From: Calophaca sinica
Lineage: Eukaryota > Streptophyta > Magnoliopsida > Fabales > Fabaceae
NCBI GenBank assembly: GCA_037113605.1
Contig: CM073734.1
Location: forward strand, 55,357,985 to 55,421,984
DNA length: 64,000 nucleotides
Direction: 5' to 3'
Shown: positions 46,653 through 57,846 of the stretch, in pieces
How positions within the stretch are numbered: position 1 is the stretch's first letter
Layout of the letters: each line of letters starts with the position of its first letter
The notes under the pieces: generated by a model
Told to the model about the DNA's origin: nothing
Database searches by the model: none
Seen by the model: only the letters and a program-made list of their open reading frames with translations
Position numbers and translations under genes: made by a program

Positions 46653-46660
46653 TATAAATA
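46653..46660 (+). promoter_or_regulatory. TATA box of plus-strand Tekay 5' LTR
   Basis: TATAAATA in TTGCCTATAAATAGCGAGG, conserved with 59560-59567. Transcription of the element would start about 30 bases downstream. Confidence 0.7.
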
Positions 46661-47364
46661 GCGAGGCAATGTAGGAGGAATTCACAAGTTCCAATTGTGA
46701 GAAGTTTTAAAAAGAGAGACATGGGGTAAATGGAAGAGGGTAGCTCAATCCTATTTGGTATACATGTGATTATCTGTGCAGATTGTCTTACTTTCATTCT
46801 ACTTATGCATTTCCCGCTTTTTAATGGATGTGTTGTTCTTATCTCCCTGTGTTTGTATGCTTGTGTATATATATGTTATTTCTGTATTAGATTGTCTTGA
46901 GAAAGATGCAGCAGTAGCCCCACCCAATGAAGCAGTTCCTGGTGAGCATATTGAGGACAGAGCAGGTCCCAAAGAACCATGTCCTGGTGAGCTGGACCAC
47001 AGAGTGAGAATTCTCAGCATCCACTTTGCTGATGTTTTTGTAGTCCCTTTGGCCTGGAGTCCTGTGTTGATGTTTTGTTTCGTTTTGGTATGTTTAGATG
47101 AGGCGTAGCTTAGCCTTATAGGTTTATATTTTGAATAACTGTATTGTACTAATTACACGACGCTTACTTGTGCATTCTGATGAGGTCATCTTTTGAGAAA
47201 ACCTATTTATATATATTATGACACTAGTTACTTTACTGTGAGGCGTCGTTGTCTTATTTGTGCCTTCAGTTTTAACTCCTTCGTATTTTTATACACGTTA
47301 ATTATGTGGGTTAGGTTAATTATGTAGAATAAAGCATGAATAGGACAACAGGGTGTTACATTTG

Positions 47365-47376
47365 TGGTATCAGAAC
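47365..47376 (+). other. Primer-binding site of plus-strand Tekay element
   Basis: TGGTATCAGAAC, one mismatch to TGGTATCAGAGC, four bases after the LTR end. Confidence 0.82.
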
Positions 47377-47604
47377 AGTTCGGCCCTAACCGGACTGTGA
47401 GGTCATTTAGGATGTTAATTCTAGCCGAGTCTAGTTATATTCCCACCGATTATGACTATCTTTAGAAGTTGGGTAGAGTGTCCGTATTATCTTTATTACC
47501 TTAAATAAAGGTGATCAATTATCAATTCATAAGATATATGACATATATTTCTATGATTCTTTATATCTTATGAACTCGAGCTGATGATTTCTTTCCAGGA
47601 CTTC

Positions 47605-48775
47605 ATGGCTCGTCGTGGTAGATTAATGCGTGAGAGAGTGAACGTAGCACGACATGGGAATGAAGAGACCTCTCGTGTTGGAGGAGGTAATAACTCAAAT
47701 GAGACCTTGCGTTTGTCAGGGATTTGGCCACTGCTATGCTTCAGCAAGCACAATAGAATGCTCAGTTTTTACAGTTGCTCAGATTAAGAGGGAAGAAAGA
47801 AGTGATGATAGTAGTATGACAAATTTTCTAAAAGCAAACACTCCACTGTTTGATGGGGAGTTTAACCCCGAAGGAGCTGAGAAATGGATACAGGAGATTG
47901 AGAAGATCTTTGTGGCTATGAATACTTATGAGGAGAGGAAGGTATCTTTTGCTTCTTTTATGCTAATTAGTAAAGCTAAGTCTTAGTGGAGGGGTAAGAA
48001 AAGGTTGTTGGAGGAATAAGGACACGAAGTGAACTGGGAGCTGTTTAAGGAAAGTTTTCTGGAGAAATTCTTTCCAAGGCTGAACCGTAAGGAAAAGGAG
48101 AAGGAATTTGAGAGTTTAAAATAAGGAAACATAACTATAGGTGATTATGCTACACGGTTTGAGGCATTACTGGAGTACTCAGAGTTTTATTGCTTGCATC
48201 CTAGCGAGATGTGGATGTGTCAGAGATTCCAGGATGGGTTGAGATATGAGATACGTCGGGCTGTAGTGCCATTGAGGATAACAAGATTCCCGTTGTTGGT
48301 AGAGCAGTGCATGGAGCTTGAGAGTATAGATAAAGAGAGATCAGCAGAGGAGTGGAGGACCTATTAGGATTGGTGGTAGCACGAGGGGAGGTGCACACAG
48401 AGGTGGAGGTAGACATGATGGAGGAAGATCTCAGTAGGGCAGAGCTGGACCCTACACTAGGCCGACATAGCCTAATGCTACTGCAGGTGCTGGAGCTGTA
48501 GTGAGGACTCAGGGATGTTTTAGATGTAGAGGTATGCATCTTATCATGGATTGTACGGTGCCAGCGAGTGGAATAGAGTCGAAGCAATGTTATCAGTGTG
48601 GACGGATGGGTCATTTTTTCGAAGGATTGCTGGAGTGGACAGGGAGCTGTAAACAGACTTGCTGTAGAAGGACGTGGAGGAAGAGGAGCTGGGAATGGTG
48701 CAGGACGTGGTGGTGCAGGATGAGGAGGAGGAGCCGGTGTACGCATACCTCAGGCTACGGGGAGAGTGTTTACTG
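47605..48775 (+). pseudogene. Tekay gag (capsid and zinc knuckles), broken
   Basis: Starts ATG GCT CGT CGT at 47605, preceded by TTTCCAG. The capsid part spans TPLFDGEFNPEGAEKWIQEI at about 47850, RGKKRLLEE, HEVNWELFKESFLEKFFPRL and IGDYATRFEALLEYSEFY. Stops at about 47985, 48017 and 48122 stand where the minus-strand copy has Trp, Gln and Gln. The knuckles are GCFRCRGMHLIMDC and CYQCGRMGHFFEG, with the last Cys of the second not in place. Frameshifts at about 47655 and after 48360 divide it further. Confidence 0.85.
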
Positions 48776-49371
48776 TGAAGGGACCCGAGTCCTCTCAATC
48801 ACCGGATCTGATACAGGGTATGTGCGTAGTCTCTAGTAAACTCTTGTCAGTATTGTTTGACTCTGGGGCTACCCATTCTTTCATTTCACTTGCATGTGTG
48901 GATAATTTGAAATTGCCTGTTTCCTCTTTACCTTGTAAACTAGTAGTTTCTACTCCTACTAGTGATCCTTTAACTACCATTTCCGTTTGCCTTAAATGCC
49001 CAATCACAATAGAGAATAGGAATTTCTTAGTAGACCTTGTTTGCCTACCTATGCAAGATATAGATATTATCCTAGGAATGAACTGGCTTGCCACTAACCA
49101 CATTTTACTAGATTGTTCCAGTAAGACCCTTACTTTTCCTGAACAATCTTGTATGGTATCTGCCAATGAAAGTCAATTTACCTCTAGCGGTAACTCTCAA
49201 AAGTATATGATGTTATTTTCTATGGAAGCCAAGGACACTCCTAGCATTTACTCTTTTCCTGTAGTACGAGAATTTCCAGAAGTATTTCCAGATGATACCC
49301 CCAGAAAGAGAGGTAGAATTTGCCATAGATCTTATCCCTGGTACTGGACCAATATCCATAGCACCCTATAG
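48766..49371 (+). pseudogene. Tekay aspartic protease
   Basis: A 201-residue frame. The active site VLFDSGATHSFISLACVDNL is intact, with the flap and second half in VDLVCLPMQDIDIILGMNWL and NHILLDCSSKTLTF. It would release gag, RT and integrase from the polyprotein. A frameshift near 49300 moves RT into the next frame, so the two are not translated together. The catalytic Asp is kept here, unlike in the minus-strand copy. Confidence 0.88.
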
Positions 49372-49989
49372 AATATCCCCAGCGGAATTAGGAGAGTTAA
49401 AGTCTCAATTGGATGACCTAATCAAGAAGGGATATATTAGACCCAGTGTTTCCCCGTGGGGAGCATCGGTGTTATTTGTGAAGAAGAAGGATGGATCTGC
49501 AAGGATGTGTTTTGATTATAGGCAACTTAACCGGGTGACGATTAAGAACAAGTACCCTTTGCCTAGAATAGACGACTTGATGGATCAATTGAAGGGAGCG
49601 ACAATATTTTCAAAACTTGATCTGAGATCTGGTTATCATCAGATTATGGTCAAGAAAGAAGATATTCATAAGACTGCCTTTAGATCTAGGTATGGACATT
49701 ATGAGTACTTAGTTATGCCATTTGGTGTGACTAACGCTTCGGCAGTGTTCATGGATTACATGAATCGGATCTTTAGACCGTTCTTAGATAAATTTGTAGT
49801 CGTCTTCATTGATGACATACTGATTTATTCGCATACCGCAGAAGAGCATGTGGAGCGTCTTAGAACCATACTTCATATTTTGAAGGACAGACAGCTTTAT
49901 GCTAAACTGTCAAAGTGTGAGTTCTGGCTTGAAGAAGTGAAATTTCTTGGGCATGTGATCAATATGGATGTAATTGCTGTAGATCCCTC
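49292..49989 (+). pseudogene. Tekay reverse transcriptase, N-terminal part up to nested insertion
   Basis: RT with PPEREVEFAIDLIPGTGPIS, RPSVSPWGASVLFVKKKDGS, FSKLDLRSGYHQIMV (catalytic Asp), MPFGVTNASAVFMDYMNRIF and VVVFIDDILIYS (catalytic DD). The host frame stops after INMDVIAVDPS, where the copia LTR begins at 49990; the last residues before the stop at 50002 are LTR sequence. The frame resumes at 56758 with PSKVEAVTKW. Confidence 0.9.
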
Positions 49990-51201
49990 TGTTGACAAGT
50001 GACTCCAAACACAAGAGGGGGGTGAATTGTGTGTGAACGGTGCTTTCAAAAACTTTTGGAGAAATAAGTGCTAATTATGAGTTGCGAAAATATTAATGTG
50101 AAATAGATAAATCACTTGAAGAATAAATTACCAAGCGAGTTAAAAATAAAGTAAATAGTAAGATATAAATAATAATAAAATAAAATGCAAATTTAATTGG
50201 TGAAAAGTAGAGAGATAAGAGTAAAAAAAGCACACAACAAATTATCGAGTTACTAACACTTTGGCCTCGTCACATCCCCAAGCAAACCACTATGGGATTT
50301 TCACTAAGACCCACTAGCTTTTAAATCGAGTTGACTAGAAACCTTTACTGACTACAAGCTTGAGCAATACGTTGAGAGATATCACTCTCTATGAACACCT
50401 TGGGATTCTACCCAAAAATAAATAATTTTCACAAATAAAATGAGGCAGAAAAGATACACTCAATAGTGCGGATATAACAAATTGAAGCTCAAATAATACA
50501 ACTCAAATTTTGTAGAATAAAAAGACTTTGGAAAATTGTGCTTTCGAATAAGTGTAGTGATGAAAAATATTTGTGAGTTTTGGCACAAAAATTAAACCTT
50601 TGCGTTGTTGTATTGTTGTTGTTGTATTGTAAGAAAGAGCTCGGTCCTCATAGCTCGGCCGCGCGCGACCTCATCGGCCGACACCACGACCTCGGATGGC
50701 GACCTCACCGTGGCTCGACCACGGATCATCGGCTCGCGCGACAAGAGCTCATCCGCGACCTCGATCAGCGACCTGCATAAGCTTGACCCGCGCGACCTCC
50801 TCCTCAGATTCGACATACTACTTCCTCGGAGGCTCAACATCGAAACTTCCTCCTCGGCTCGACATCAGGTTACTCGAGAGCTCGACATCGACTTCCTCCC
50901 GGATCTCGACAGCGCGACTTAATCCTCATTTCGACATCAGAGCTCCTCATTTCGACATCCAGGCCACGAGATATGCATGTCAAAATATTTTTGTGCGTGT
51001 GTGATTTAATTTTAATTGAGAAGCTTTTATTACTACTTACAAATTGTCTTAATAAAGATAAATAAATACCCAACCAGACTTGAAAAACTATCATTCTTGA
51101 TACAGCGTCTTGGTATTCTTTTCCACTTTTGCGGTTGACTATTTGTAAAGCTCCCTTTTGTCAATCATCAAAACCATCACTGTCAAGGCATGTATTCCAC
51201 A
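49990..51201 (-). repeat. 3' LTR of nested copia
   Basis: 1212 bp, from TGTTGACAAGTGACTCC to GTATTCCACA in plus orientation. It contains a CpG-rich block at 50640-50960 with repeated CGACCTC and GCTCGAC words. Confidence 0.85.
50640..50960. repeat. CpG-rich CGACCTC/GCTCGAC repeat block in copia LTR
   Basis: Words such as GCGACCTC, GCTCGAC and TCGACATC recur every 10-25 bases in a region otherwise flanked by AT-rich DNA. The partner LTR has the same block at 56105-56525, but the two align only with many one-to-few-base gaps. Confidence 0.7.
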
Positions 51202-52092
51202 GACTCCCCTTTTGATGATGACAAACATCTCATGGAGGAATTTAGTAAATATAATCATGATATAGCAATGAGATATAAGCATGGTTTTCAATAAAGATAT
51301 CGAGTTTAAGCACAATATTTGAAAACTCCCCCTCTGATATAGGCAATACTTAAAATATCACTCCCCCTGAATCATGCATTCATGTAACTCTCCCCACTTT
51401 GGCAACATCAAAAAGTGGGAAAGACAAATAAAGCAGGCATATATTGAGATTAAACAAGCATATTTTGATAGTTCGTGATACCGAAGCTTGGTGTGTGACG
51501 GATGAAATTTGGTTGGACATGATTAGCTAGTTGCATAAGACAAATCGTCACCCCTCATTATTAAGTACTTAAGAGAAAATGGAAGGGGAAAAAGACACAT
51601 AAACTCGTTAGCACACTCAAGCGCCCAAGTTAGAATTTATTCAAAAGAAAATGCAATCACGATGATCCTTTCGATGCATGATTGGTAAAATTCCCAATTC
51701 AGTTCTAATAAAAAGAAAGTTTCCTTGGGCAAATGTTTAGTAAAAATATCGCAAGATCAGAATCAGTACCCGATCAAAGTGCATTGACACCTTTGGGGTA
51801 CCATAAACCCCGTGTTTGTGTGCGATGAGGTATCTCATGTCGTTTCTGCTAAGAGATGTGATTCCTTAGGATTTGCTTGAAGCGTGCACATACAAACACT
51901 AGACGCATAATATCCGGGACGACTAGCGGTGAGATAGAAGAGATCCTATCATGCCTCTATACTTACTTACTTGACCGACTTACCACCTGTCATCTTTGTC
52001 GAGATGGCATGATGTGCTCATGGGAGTTGAGATTTCTTTGGCATTGCTCATTCCAAATCTTTTAAGCAACTCCTTGCAATATTTGGATTGAT
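51202..52092 (-). other. 3' region of nested copia: polypurine tract and decayed RNase H
   Basis: Next to the LTR the minus strand reads CATCATCAAAAGGGGAGTC, a polypurine tract. The rest should hold RNase H, but no frame is open for more than a few tens of codons and only scattered similarity is expected. No separate gene seen. Confidence 0.5.
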
Positions 52093-53060
52093 TTATAAAA
52101 ATTCCTTCTTTGTTTGTTTGATTTGAAGACCAAGGAAGTAGTTGAGCTCTCCCATCATTGACATTTCAAATTCACTTTGCATGATATCAGAAAAATTCCT
52201 TGCACAAGATTCATTAGTAGCACCAAAGATGATATCGTCAACATAAATTTGAAGCAAGTAAAATGTCATGATTTTTGTGTTTAATGAAAAGAGTGGTATC
52301 AACTTTTCCTCTTTCAAAACCTTTTTCAAGTAAATATTTGCTCAACCTCTCGTACCCAGCTCTCGGATGCTTGTTTTTAAACTCATATAAAGCCTTTTTC
52401 AATTTGAAAACATGATTTGGAAATTCAAAATTTTCAAAGCGGGAGGTTGATCAACATATACTTCTTCTTGAATAAAGCCATTAAGAAATGCACTTTTAAC
52501 ATCCATTTGAGAAAAGTTTGAAATCCATGATGCATGCGAATCTGAGAAACATCACGAATAAACTTCTAATCTACGGGTGCATAGGTTTCATCGAAATCTA
52601 TGCCCTCTTATTAGTTATAGCCTTTTTCAACAAAGTCTAGCTTTATTTCTAACAATGATACGTTTTCATCAAAGCTTATTGCGAAAGACCCATTTGGTCC
52701 CAATGACTTAGGTGATCTTTAGGCCTGAGACAAGTTCCCAAACATCATTCTCTCAAATTGATTTAATTCCTCTTGCATAGCAAGGTCGATGCTCATCAAG
52801 ATGGCTTCATTGGCGTCATTTGGTTGATTTGAGAGACAAGGCCATATGATGACATGCATGATTAAGAGAGTTTCAGTCGTTACCGCTTTTGAGATATCAC
52901 CTATTATGTTGTCAAGAGGATGGTTCTTTGAGACTCTCATTCCTTTGGAAGATTTGAGTGAGAGAGTTCTTGAGAGGGTTGAGGCAAGGACTCTTGATCC
53001 TCCTTTTGAACTTTTTGATCTCTCTTGTTCCTCTAAATAGGTATCTCAAATACTTACTTA
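52093..53060 (-). pseudogene. Nested copia reverse transcriptase, fragmented
   Basis: 52093-52329 contains the catalytic YVDDIIFGATNE and SEFEMSMMGELNYFLGLQI. The region 52600-52720 holds the worn start of RT in shifting frames, and 52719-52940 has the linker with ASP/Asn-rich words and MQEELNQFERMMFGN before RT. Order and words are those of copia RT. The protein is not recoverable as one frame. Confidence 0.8.
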
Positions 53061-53130
53061 AGATCATCAACACTTTCTTCTCTTTGAAGATTTGGGGTTA
53101 GATTCATCAAGAAACATGCAGATTCTTTGA

Positions 53131-53900
53131 TCAAGTTCTTTTATTAAAAATTAGCTTTACTAGAAGTGGAATATCAAGAAATAAACCTTCATTGACTTTA
53201 GCATCAAATTTACCAAGGTTATTCTTACCATTGTTTAGGACAAAACACTTGCATCCAGCGTGAAGGTGGGGAAATGTTGGGCTTCCTTCCTTTGTAGAGT
53301 TCATGCGGTGTTTGTAAGGATCGGCCTTATAAGAACTTCGATTCATCCGCATGTAGCGGTGCTCACGGCGTCTTTGCCCAAAAGTACTTAGGAAGGTTAG
53401 TCTCATTGAGCATCGTCCTCGCTAGCTCTTCAAGAGACCGATTTTCCTTTCAACCACTCCATTTTGTTGTGGTGTCCTTGGAAGCGGAAAAGTTGTGATC
53501 AATGTGCCATTTCTGTGCAAAATGCTTCAGTATTCATTCTCAAATTCCCCGCATGATCACTTGAATGGAGAAGCAATGTTAAGTCCCTTCTCATTTTGTA
53601 TAACCTTTGCAAGTTTTAGAAAAGCATTAAAAGCATCATTTTTGTGAGAAATAAATAAAGTCCATGTATAGCGAGAATAATTAGTCCACAATAACAAGAG
53701 CATAGTAATTGCCACAAAGCTTTTAGTTCTAGAAGGGCCAAATAAATCCATATGTAAAAGTTGTAAAAGGCAGTTTGTAGAAACAATATTTTTAGATTTG
53801 AAAGATGCCTTTACTTGTTTTCCTTTTTGACATGCATCACAAAGTTTATCTTTTTCAAAGCGAAGCTTTGGTAAGCCAATTACTAAGTCTTCTGAACCAA
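53131..53900 (-). pseudogene. Nested copia integrase and GAG-pre-integrase, fragmented
   Basis: 53557-53751 reads MDLFGPSRTKSF and NYSRYTWTLFISHKND, the integrase core start. 53131-53406 has CFVLNNGKNNLGKFDAKVNE, from the integrase C-terminal side. At about 53805-53870 the minus strand gives LCDACQKGKQVKASF, the end of the GAG-pre-integrase zinc-binding domain. All are separated by frameshifts. Confidence 0.8.
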
Positions 53901-55400
53901 TTTATTAAGATGATCCATGTGAATATGAGCCATTCTTACATGCCATAGCCAAGATTCATTCTCTTTACTAAAAAGGAAACGACATGCATCATTTGAAGTA
54001 GTTCATCTAAATTAACCATATAGATATTTCAATTCTAGATCCAACAAAAGCGTACTTTTATTAAAGAATTTCGACCATGCATTTTGAAGAATCAAATATA
54101 ACATTATTGCCTTTGTCGAGAAAGTTGACTAATACTTAGCAAGTTATGTTTCAAACCTTCCACATCTGAGACATTCTCTATAATGGGATTAGGACTCTTT
54201 ACCAATAGTGATCCCAAGAATTTTACCTTTGTTGTTGTCACCCATCTGGGACATAACCACTATTCTTAGGTACGATGAGGAGAACTTGCTTTTGTCTCTG
54301 TCATGTGCTTTGAGCAGTAGCTATCGAGATACCAATTTAAGTCCTTGGCTTTCAAGCACACCTACAACAACAAATCATATTTTAACCTTTGGTACCCAGA
54401 CCATCTTGGAGTCCGTATGAGTTAGTCTTGAGCAAGGTGCCCTTTGGAATCCACATATTTTTGCCAACTACATTTTTATTCTTTCTAATGTTACAAATAG
54501 AGCGGTGTGACCATTTCTACCACAGTGAAAGCATTTAATGAAAAGGACTACTTGAGGTTTGTTGTGATTGAAGAGTTTAAAGATTTTCATGAATTTTGGA
54601 TGATAACCTAAACCAGACTTTTCCAAAAGTACCTTTTTGGTTTCCTAACATAATGTTTAGATTATCTCTTCCATCGTAAATTTTGCAAAGTGTTATTTAA
54701 ATCCTCGACCTTATTTTTCAAAACACTACACTCATTGCATTTTAAAACTTCATCCTTTTTATTTTCACAAGATATGGGAGGAGAAGTTTTGATCACAACA
54801 ACTTGTTTTCTTTAAGAATCACTATCTCTTTGTTTAAAATTTCAATTTTTGATTCAAGAGAAGAGATGGTTTTCTTAGAAGAAAGAACAATTTTCAAGTT
54901 TAATGTCGTTTCATTATTTAATTCTTCCTGACAATAGCGACTCATCATAAGTTAAAGGAGATTAGGGTTCAAGAGCATTTACCTCGTCTCATCGTGTTTT
55001 GCCATGAGACATAAGTTGGCCTCGGTAGTACCTTCATGAGTCAATAGAAGGGTGTCCCGCATTTCTTTAGCAGTCTTGCAATTTGAGACCCTTAGAACTC
55101 ATCGTAGCTTAAAGCGAGTGATGATGTTCTTAGCTTTCAAATTGTATTGGACCTTTCTTATCATCTTAGGTCCCAAAGTGATCTTGGTTTGTCTACCTTT
55201 GCATCATTAATTGATTGAGTGGGGACAAATGGACCATTTTCCGACATCCCGAATATCAAGATCGACACCCTCGAGAAAGATTTGCATTCTATCCTTCAAT
55301 AACCATACCCTCACCATTGAAAAATGGGAGTGCATTCATGGAAGTTCCTCAAATAATTGTTTGAAGTCATTCTCTTGAGGCGGTTAAGTCCTTTATACAA
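53901..55400 (-). pseudogene. Nested copia protease/gag region, heavily decayed
   Basis: Near 54495-54540 the minus strand reads CFHCGRNGHTALF, a CCHC knuckle whose last Cys is lost. Near 55320-55370 it reads MTSNNYLRNFHECTPIF, resembling the usual gag start before a PPxFNG motif. In between no frame is open for long, though Lys/Glu-rich and Asn-rich words fit gag. A protease active site could not be located with confidence. Confidence 0.6.
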
Positions 55401-55421
55401 GATTCTGGCTACGATGCCAAT
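55401..55421 (-). other. Primer-binding site of nested copia (degenerate)
   Basis: On the minus strand ATTGGCATCGTAGCCAGAAT, three mismatches from the initiator tRNA-Met site over 14 bases, directly after the 5' LTR end. Confidence 0.6.
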
Positions 55422-56757
55422 TGTTACCAATTGACTTGAAACCTGAGAGGGAGTGGTGTGATAGCGGTGCTTATATAAAAAAATTCTGAGAAAATAAATG
55501 ACCGAATAATAAATAAAGAACAAAATAAATAAAGTGCTTGAATGATAAAGAGGCAGAGGAAGCGAAAGAAAACTACGCGGCAATTTATACTGAGTTAGCC
55601 ACGAAACACCCCACAGCTGGCTCGTCACCTGTCCCCAAAGCAAACATGGGATTTTCACTAAAACACTAGCTTTTAAATCGGGTTGACTAGAAACCTTTAC
55701 AACTCTAAATCGAGGACAATACGTTCAAGAGATATCACCTACTCTATGAACACCTTGGATTCTACCCAAAAATAAATGATTTTCACAAATAAAATGAGGC
55801 GAAAAGATACACTCAATAGTGCGGATATAACAAATTGAAGCTCAAATAATACAACTCAAATTTTGTAGAATAAAAAGACTCTCGAGAAAATTGTGCTCAA
55901 ATAAGTGTGAGTGATGAAAAATATTTGTGAGTTTTTGGCACAAAAATTAAGCAACTGCGTTGTTGTATTTTAGTGTTGTAAGAAAAACCTGGCGTTGTTT
56001 ATATTTATAGGCCAGTGAGGGCGTTTGCGGGTTGAGTTGATTTGTCAGTTGGAAGATTTGGCCAGATTTGCGGGGATCTGTCAGTTGGAATTTGTCGTTG
56101 CGTTGAAAACCACGGAGCGGCTCGGCGTCGACCTCACGAAGGCGGCTCGGCGAGCGACCTCGCCACGGCTCGTGACGACCGACCGCGGCTCGGCGTATGA
56201 CCTCTGAGCGGCTCGTCAAAGACCTCGGCACCACGACCTCGGCGCTGACTCACGTATCGACCTCCTCATCGGCTCGGTCCTCGCTAGCTCGACGCGCGAC
56301 CTCATCGGCCGCGACACGGACCTCGATGGCGACCTCGTCGACTCGACCACGGATCATCCCGACGACGCGCGACAAGAGCTCATCCACGCGACCTCGATGC
56401 GACCTCGTAAGCTTGACCTGCGACCTCCTCTCGATTCGACGCCAGACATCCAGGCTTCCCCTCATTTCCGGTTCTCGCCGGTCGATTACCGACCTCATCA
56501 GCTCGACATCCCGGCCACCGAGATATGCATGTCAAAATATTTTGTGCGTGTGTGATTTAATTTTAATTGAGAGCTTTTTATTACTACTTACAAATTGTCT
56601 TAATAAAGATAAATAAATACCCAGAACCCAAAGACTTGAGAAACAATCATTCTTGATACGCGTCTTGGTATTCTTTTCCACTTTTTGCACGGTTGACTAT
56701 TTGCAAGACTCCCTTTTGTCAATCATCAAAATCATCCTGTCAAGGCATGTATTCACA
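55422..56757 (-). repeat. 5' LTR of nested copia
   Basis: 1336 bp, starting TGTTACCAATTGACT and ending GTATTCACA in plus orientation. It has a CpG-rich block at 56105-56525 matching 50640-50960. It is longer than its partner mainly at 55980-56110. Confidence 0.85.
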
Positions 56758-57834
56758 CCCTCGAAGGTGGAAGCTGTCACTAAGTGGGAAAGACCCAAGA
56801 CTATGAGTGAGGTTAGGAGTTTCCTTGGATTGGTCGGATATTATAGAAGATTTATAGAAGGATTCTCTAAGATAGCCTTACCAATGACCCAGTTGATGAG
56901 AAAGGAAAACCCTTTTGTATGGTCTGACAAGTGTGAAGAGAGTTTTCAGGAATTAAAGAAGTGGTTGACCACATCACCTGTGTTAGTCTTACCTGATCCC
57001 TTAGGAGAATTTGAAGTATATTGTGATGCATCTTACCAAAGGTTAGGTTGTATTCTAATGCAAGGAGGAAGAGTTGTAGCTTACGCGTCAAGACAACTAA
57101 GGATTCATGAACAGAACTACCCTATCCATGATCTTGAACTTGCAGCCATTATTTTTGCATTGAATATTTGGAGGCACTATCTTTACGGAACTAAGTTCAC
57201 GGTATTTAATGATCATAAAAGTCTGAAATACCTGTTTGACCAAAAGAGGCTAAATATGAGACAATGGCGGTGGATGGAGTTTATTAAGGATTATGAGTTT
57301 GAACTACAATATCCTCCAGGAAAAGCTAATGTTGTAGCTGATGCTTTAAGTAGGAAATCCTTACATGTGTCAGCTTTGATGATAAAGGAGTTGGAGTTGG
57401 AGTTGGAGTTAGTAGAACAATTCAGAGACCTGAATTTGGGAGTCCAGTTGTATAAGAACAAAATGTGTTTGGGGCAACTTGTAGTGACCAATGAATTTTT
57501 GCGAGAAGTGAAGGAGAAGCAAGGACTTGATGATCAGTTGGTTAAGATAAAGGATTCGATGAAGGATGGAGAGACTTCTAAGTTCAACATCAAGGCAGAT
57601 GGAGTGATAAGGTTTGGACACCGAGTTTGTGTCCCTCATGACACCGAACTTTGGAGAATGATTTTGGAAGAAGCCCATAGGAGTAAGCTTAGTTTTCATT
57701 CGGGCGCCACTAAGATGTATCAAGACTTGAAGAAGATGTTTTGGTGGCCTGGTATGAAAAAGGACATAGCAAACTTTGTTTTGTCTTGTCTGGTGTGTCA
57801 AAAAGCTAAGATTGAGCATAGAATGCCAGCATGA
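56758..57834 (+). pseudogene. Tekay RT connection, RNase H and integrase zinc-binding domain
   Basis: Host frame resumes with PSKVEAVTKWERPKTMSEV. RNase H carries LPDPLGEFEVYCDASYQRLG (catalytic Asp), HDLELAAIIFALNIWRHYLY, DHKSLKYLF and PPGKANVVADALSRKS. The HHCC domain follows (HRSKLSFHSGATKMYQDLKK, SCLVCQKAK). The frame is open for 360 residues from the junction. It stops at a TGA at about 57832 and again at a TAA nearby, where the minus-strand copy reads GLLQSLDIP. It has an extra LELELEL repeat near 57400 compared with the other copy. Confidence 0.9.
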
Positions 57835-57846
57835 TTATTGTAATCT

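Larger units (their letters stand above)
46068..47360 (+). repeat. 5' LTR of plus-strand Tekay element, internally deleted
   Basis: 1293 bp, starting TATAACATCCCAA and ending GGGTGTTACA. Collinear with 58970-61406 except for a gap at about 46715, where AAAGAGAGA joins ACATGGGGTAA. The missing part, about 1.13 kb, starts some 60 bases after the TATA box, so the promoter is kept here. Confidence 0.92.
49990..56757 (-). mobile_element. Nested Ty1/copia retrotransposon inside Tekay RT, degenerate
   Basis: Inserted with a 5-bp duplication CCCTC (49985-49989 and 56758-56762). Outer ends are TGTTGACAAG and TTCACA. On the minus strand: 5' LTR 56757-55422, primer site 55421-55401, gag, GAG-pre-integrase, integrase, RT, polypurine tract at about 51202-51225, 3' LTR 51201-49990. 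The coding region is riddled with small indels, so only short segments stay open. The RT and GAG-pre-integrase words place it near the Tork/SIRE side of copia. LTRs differ by many short indels. Confidence 0.9.

Noticed and set aside
48201..48746. 181-residue Pro/Ser-rich minus-strand ORF.
   Set aside because: Antisense shadow of the Gly/Arg-rich gag nucleocapsid of the Tekay element.
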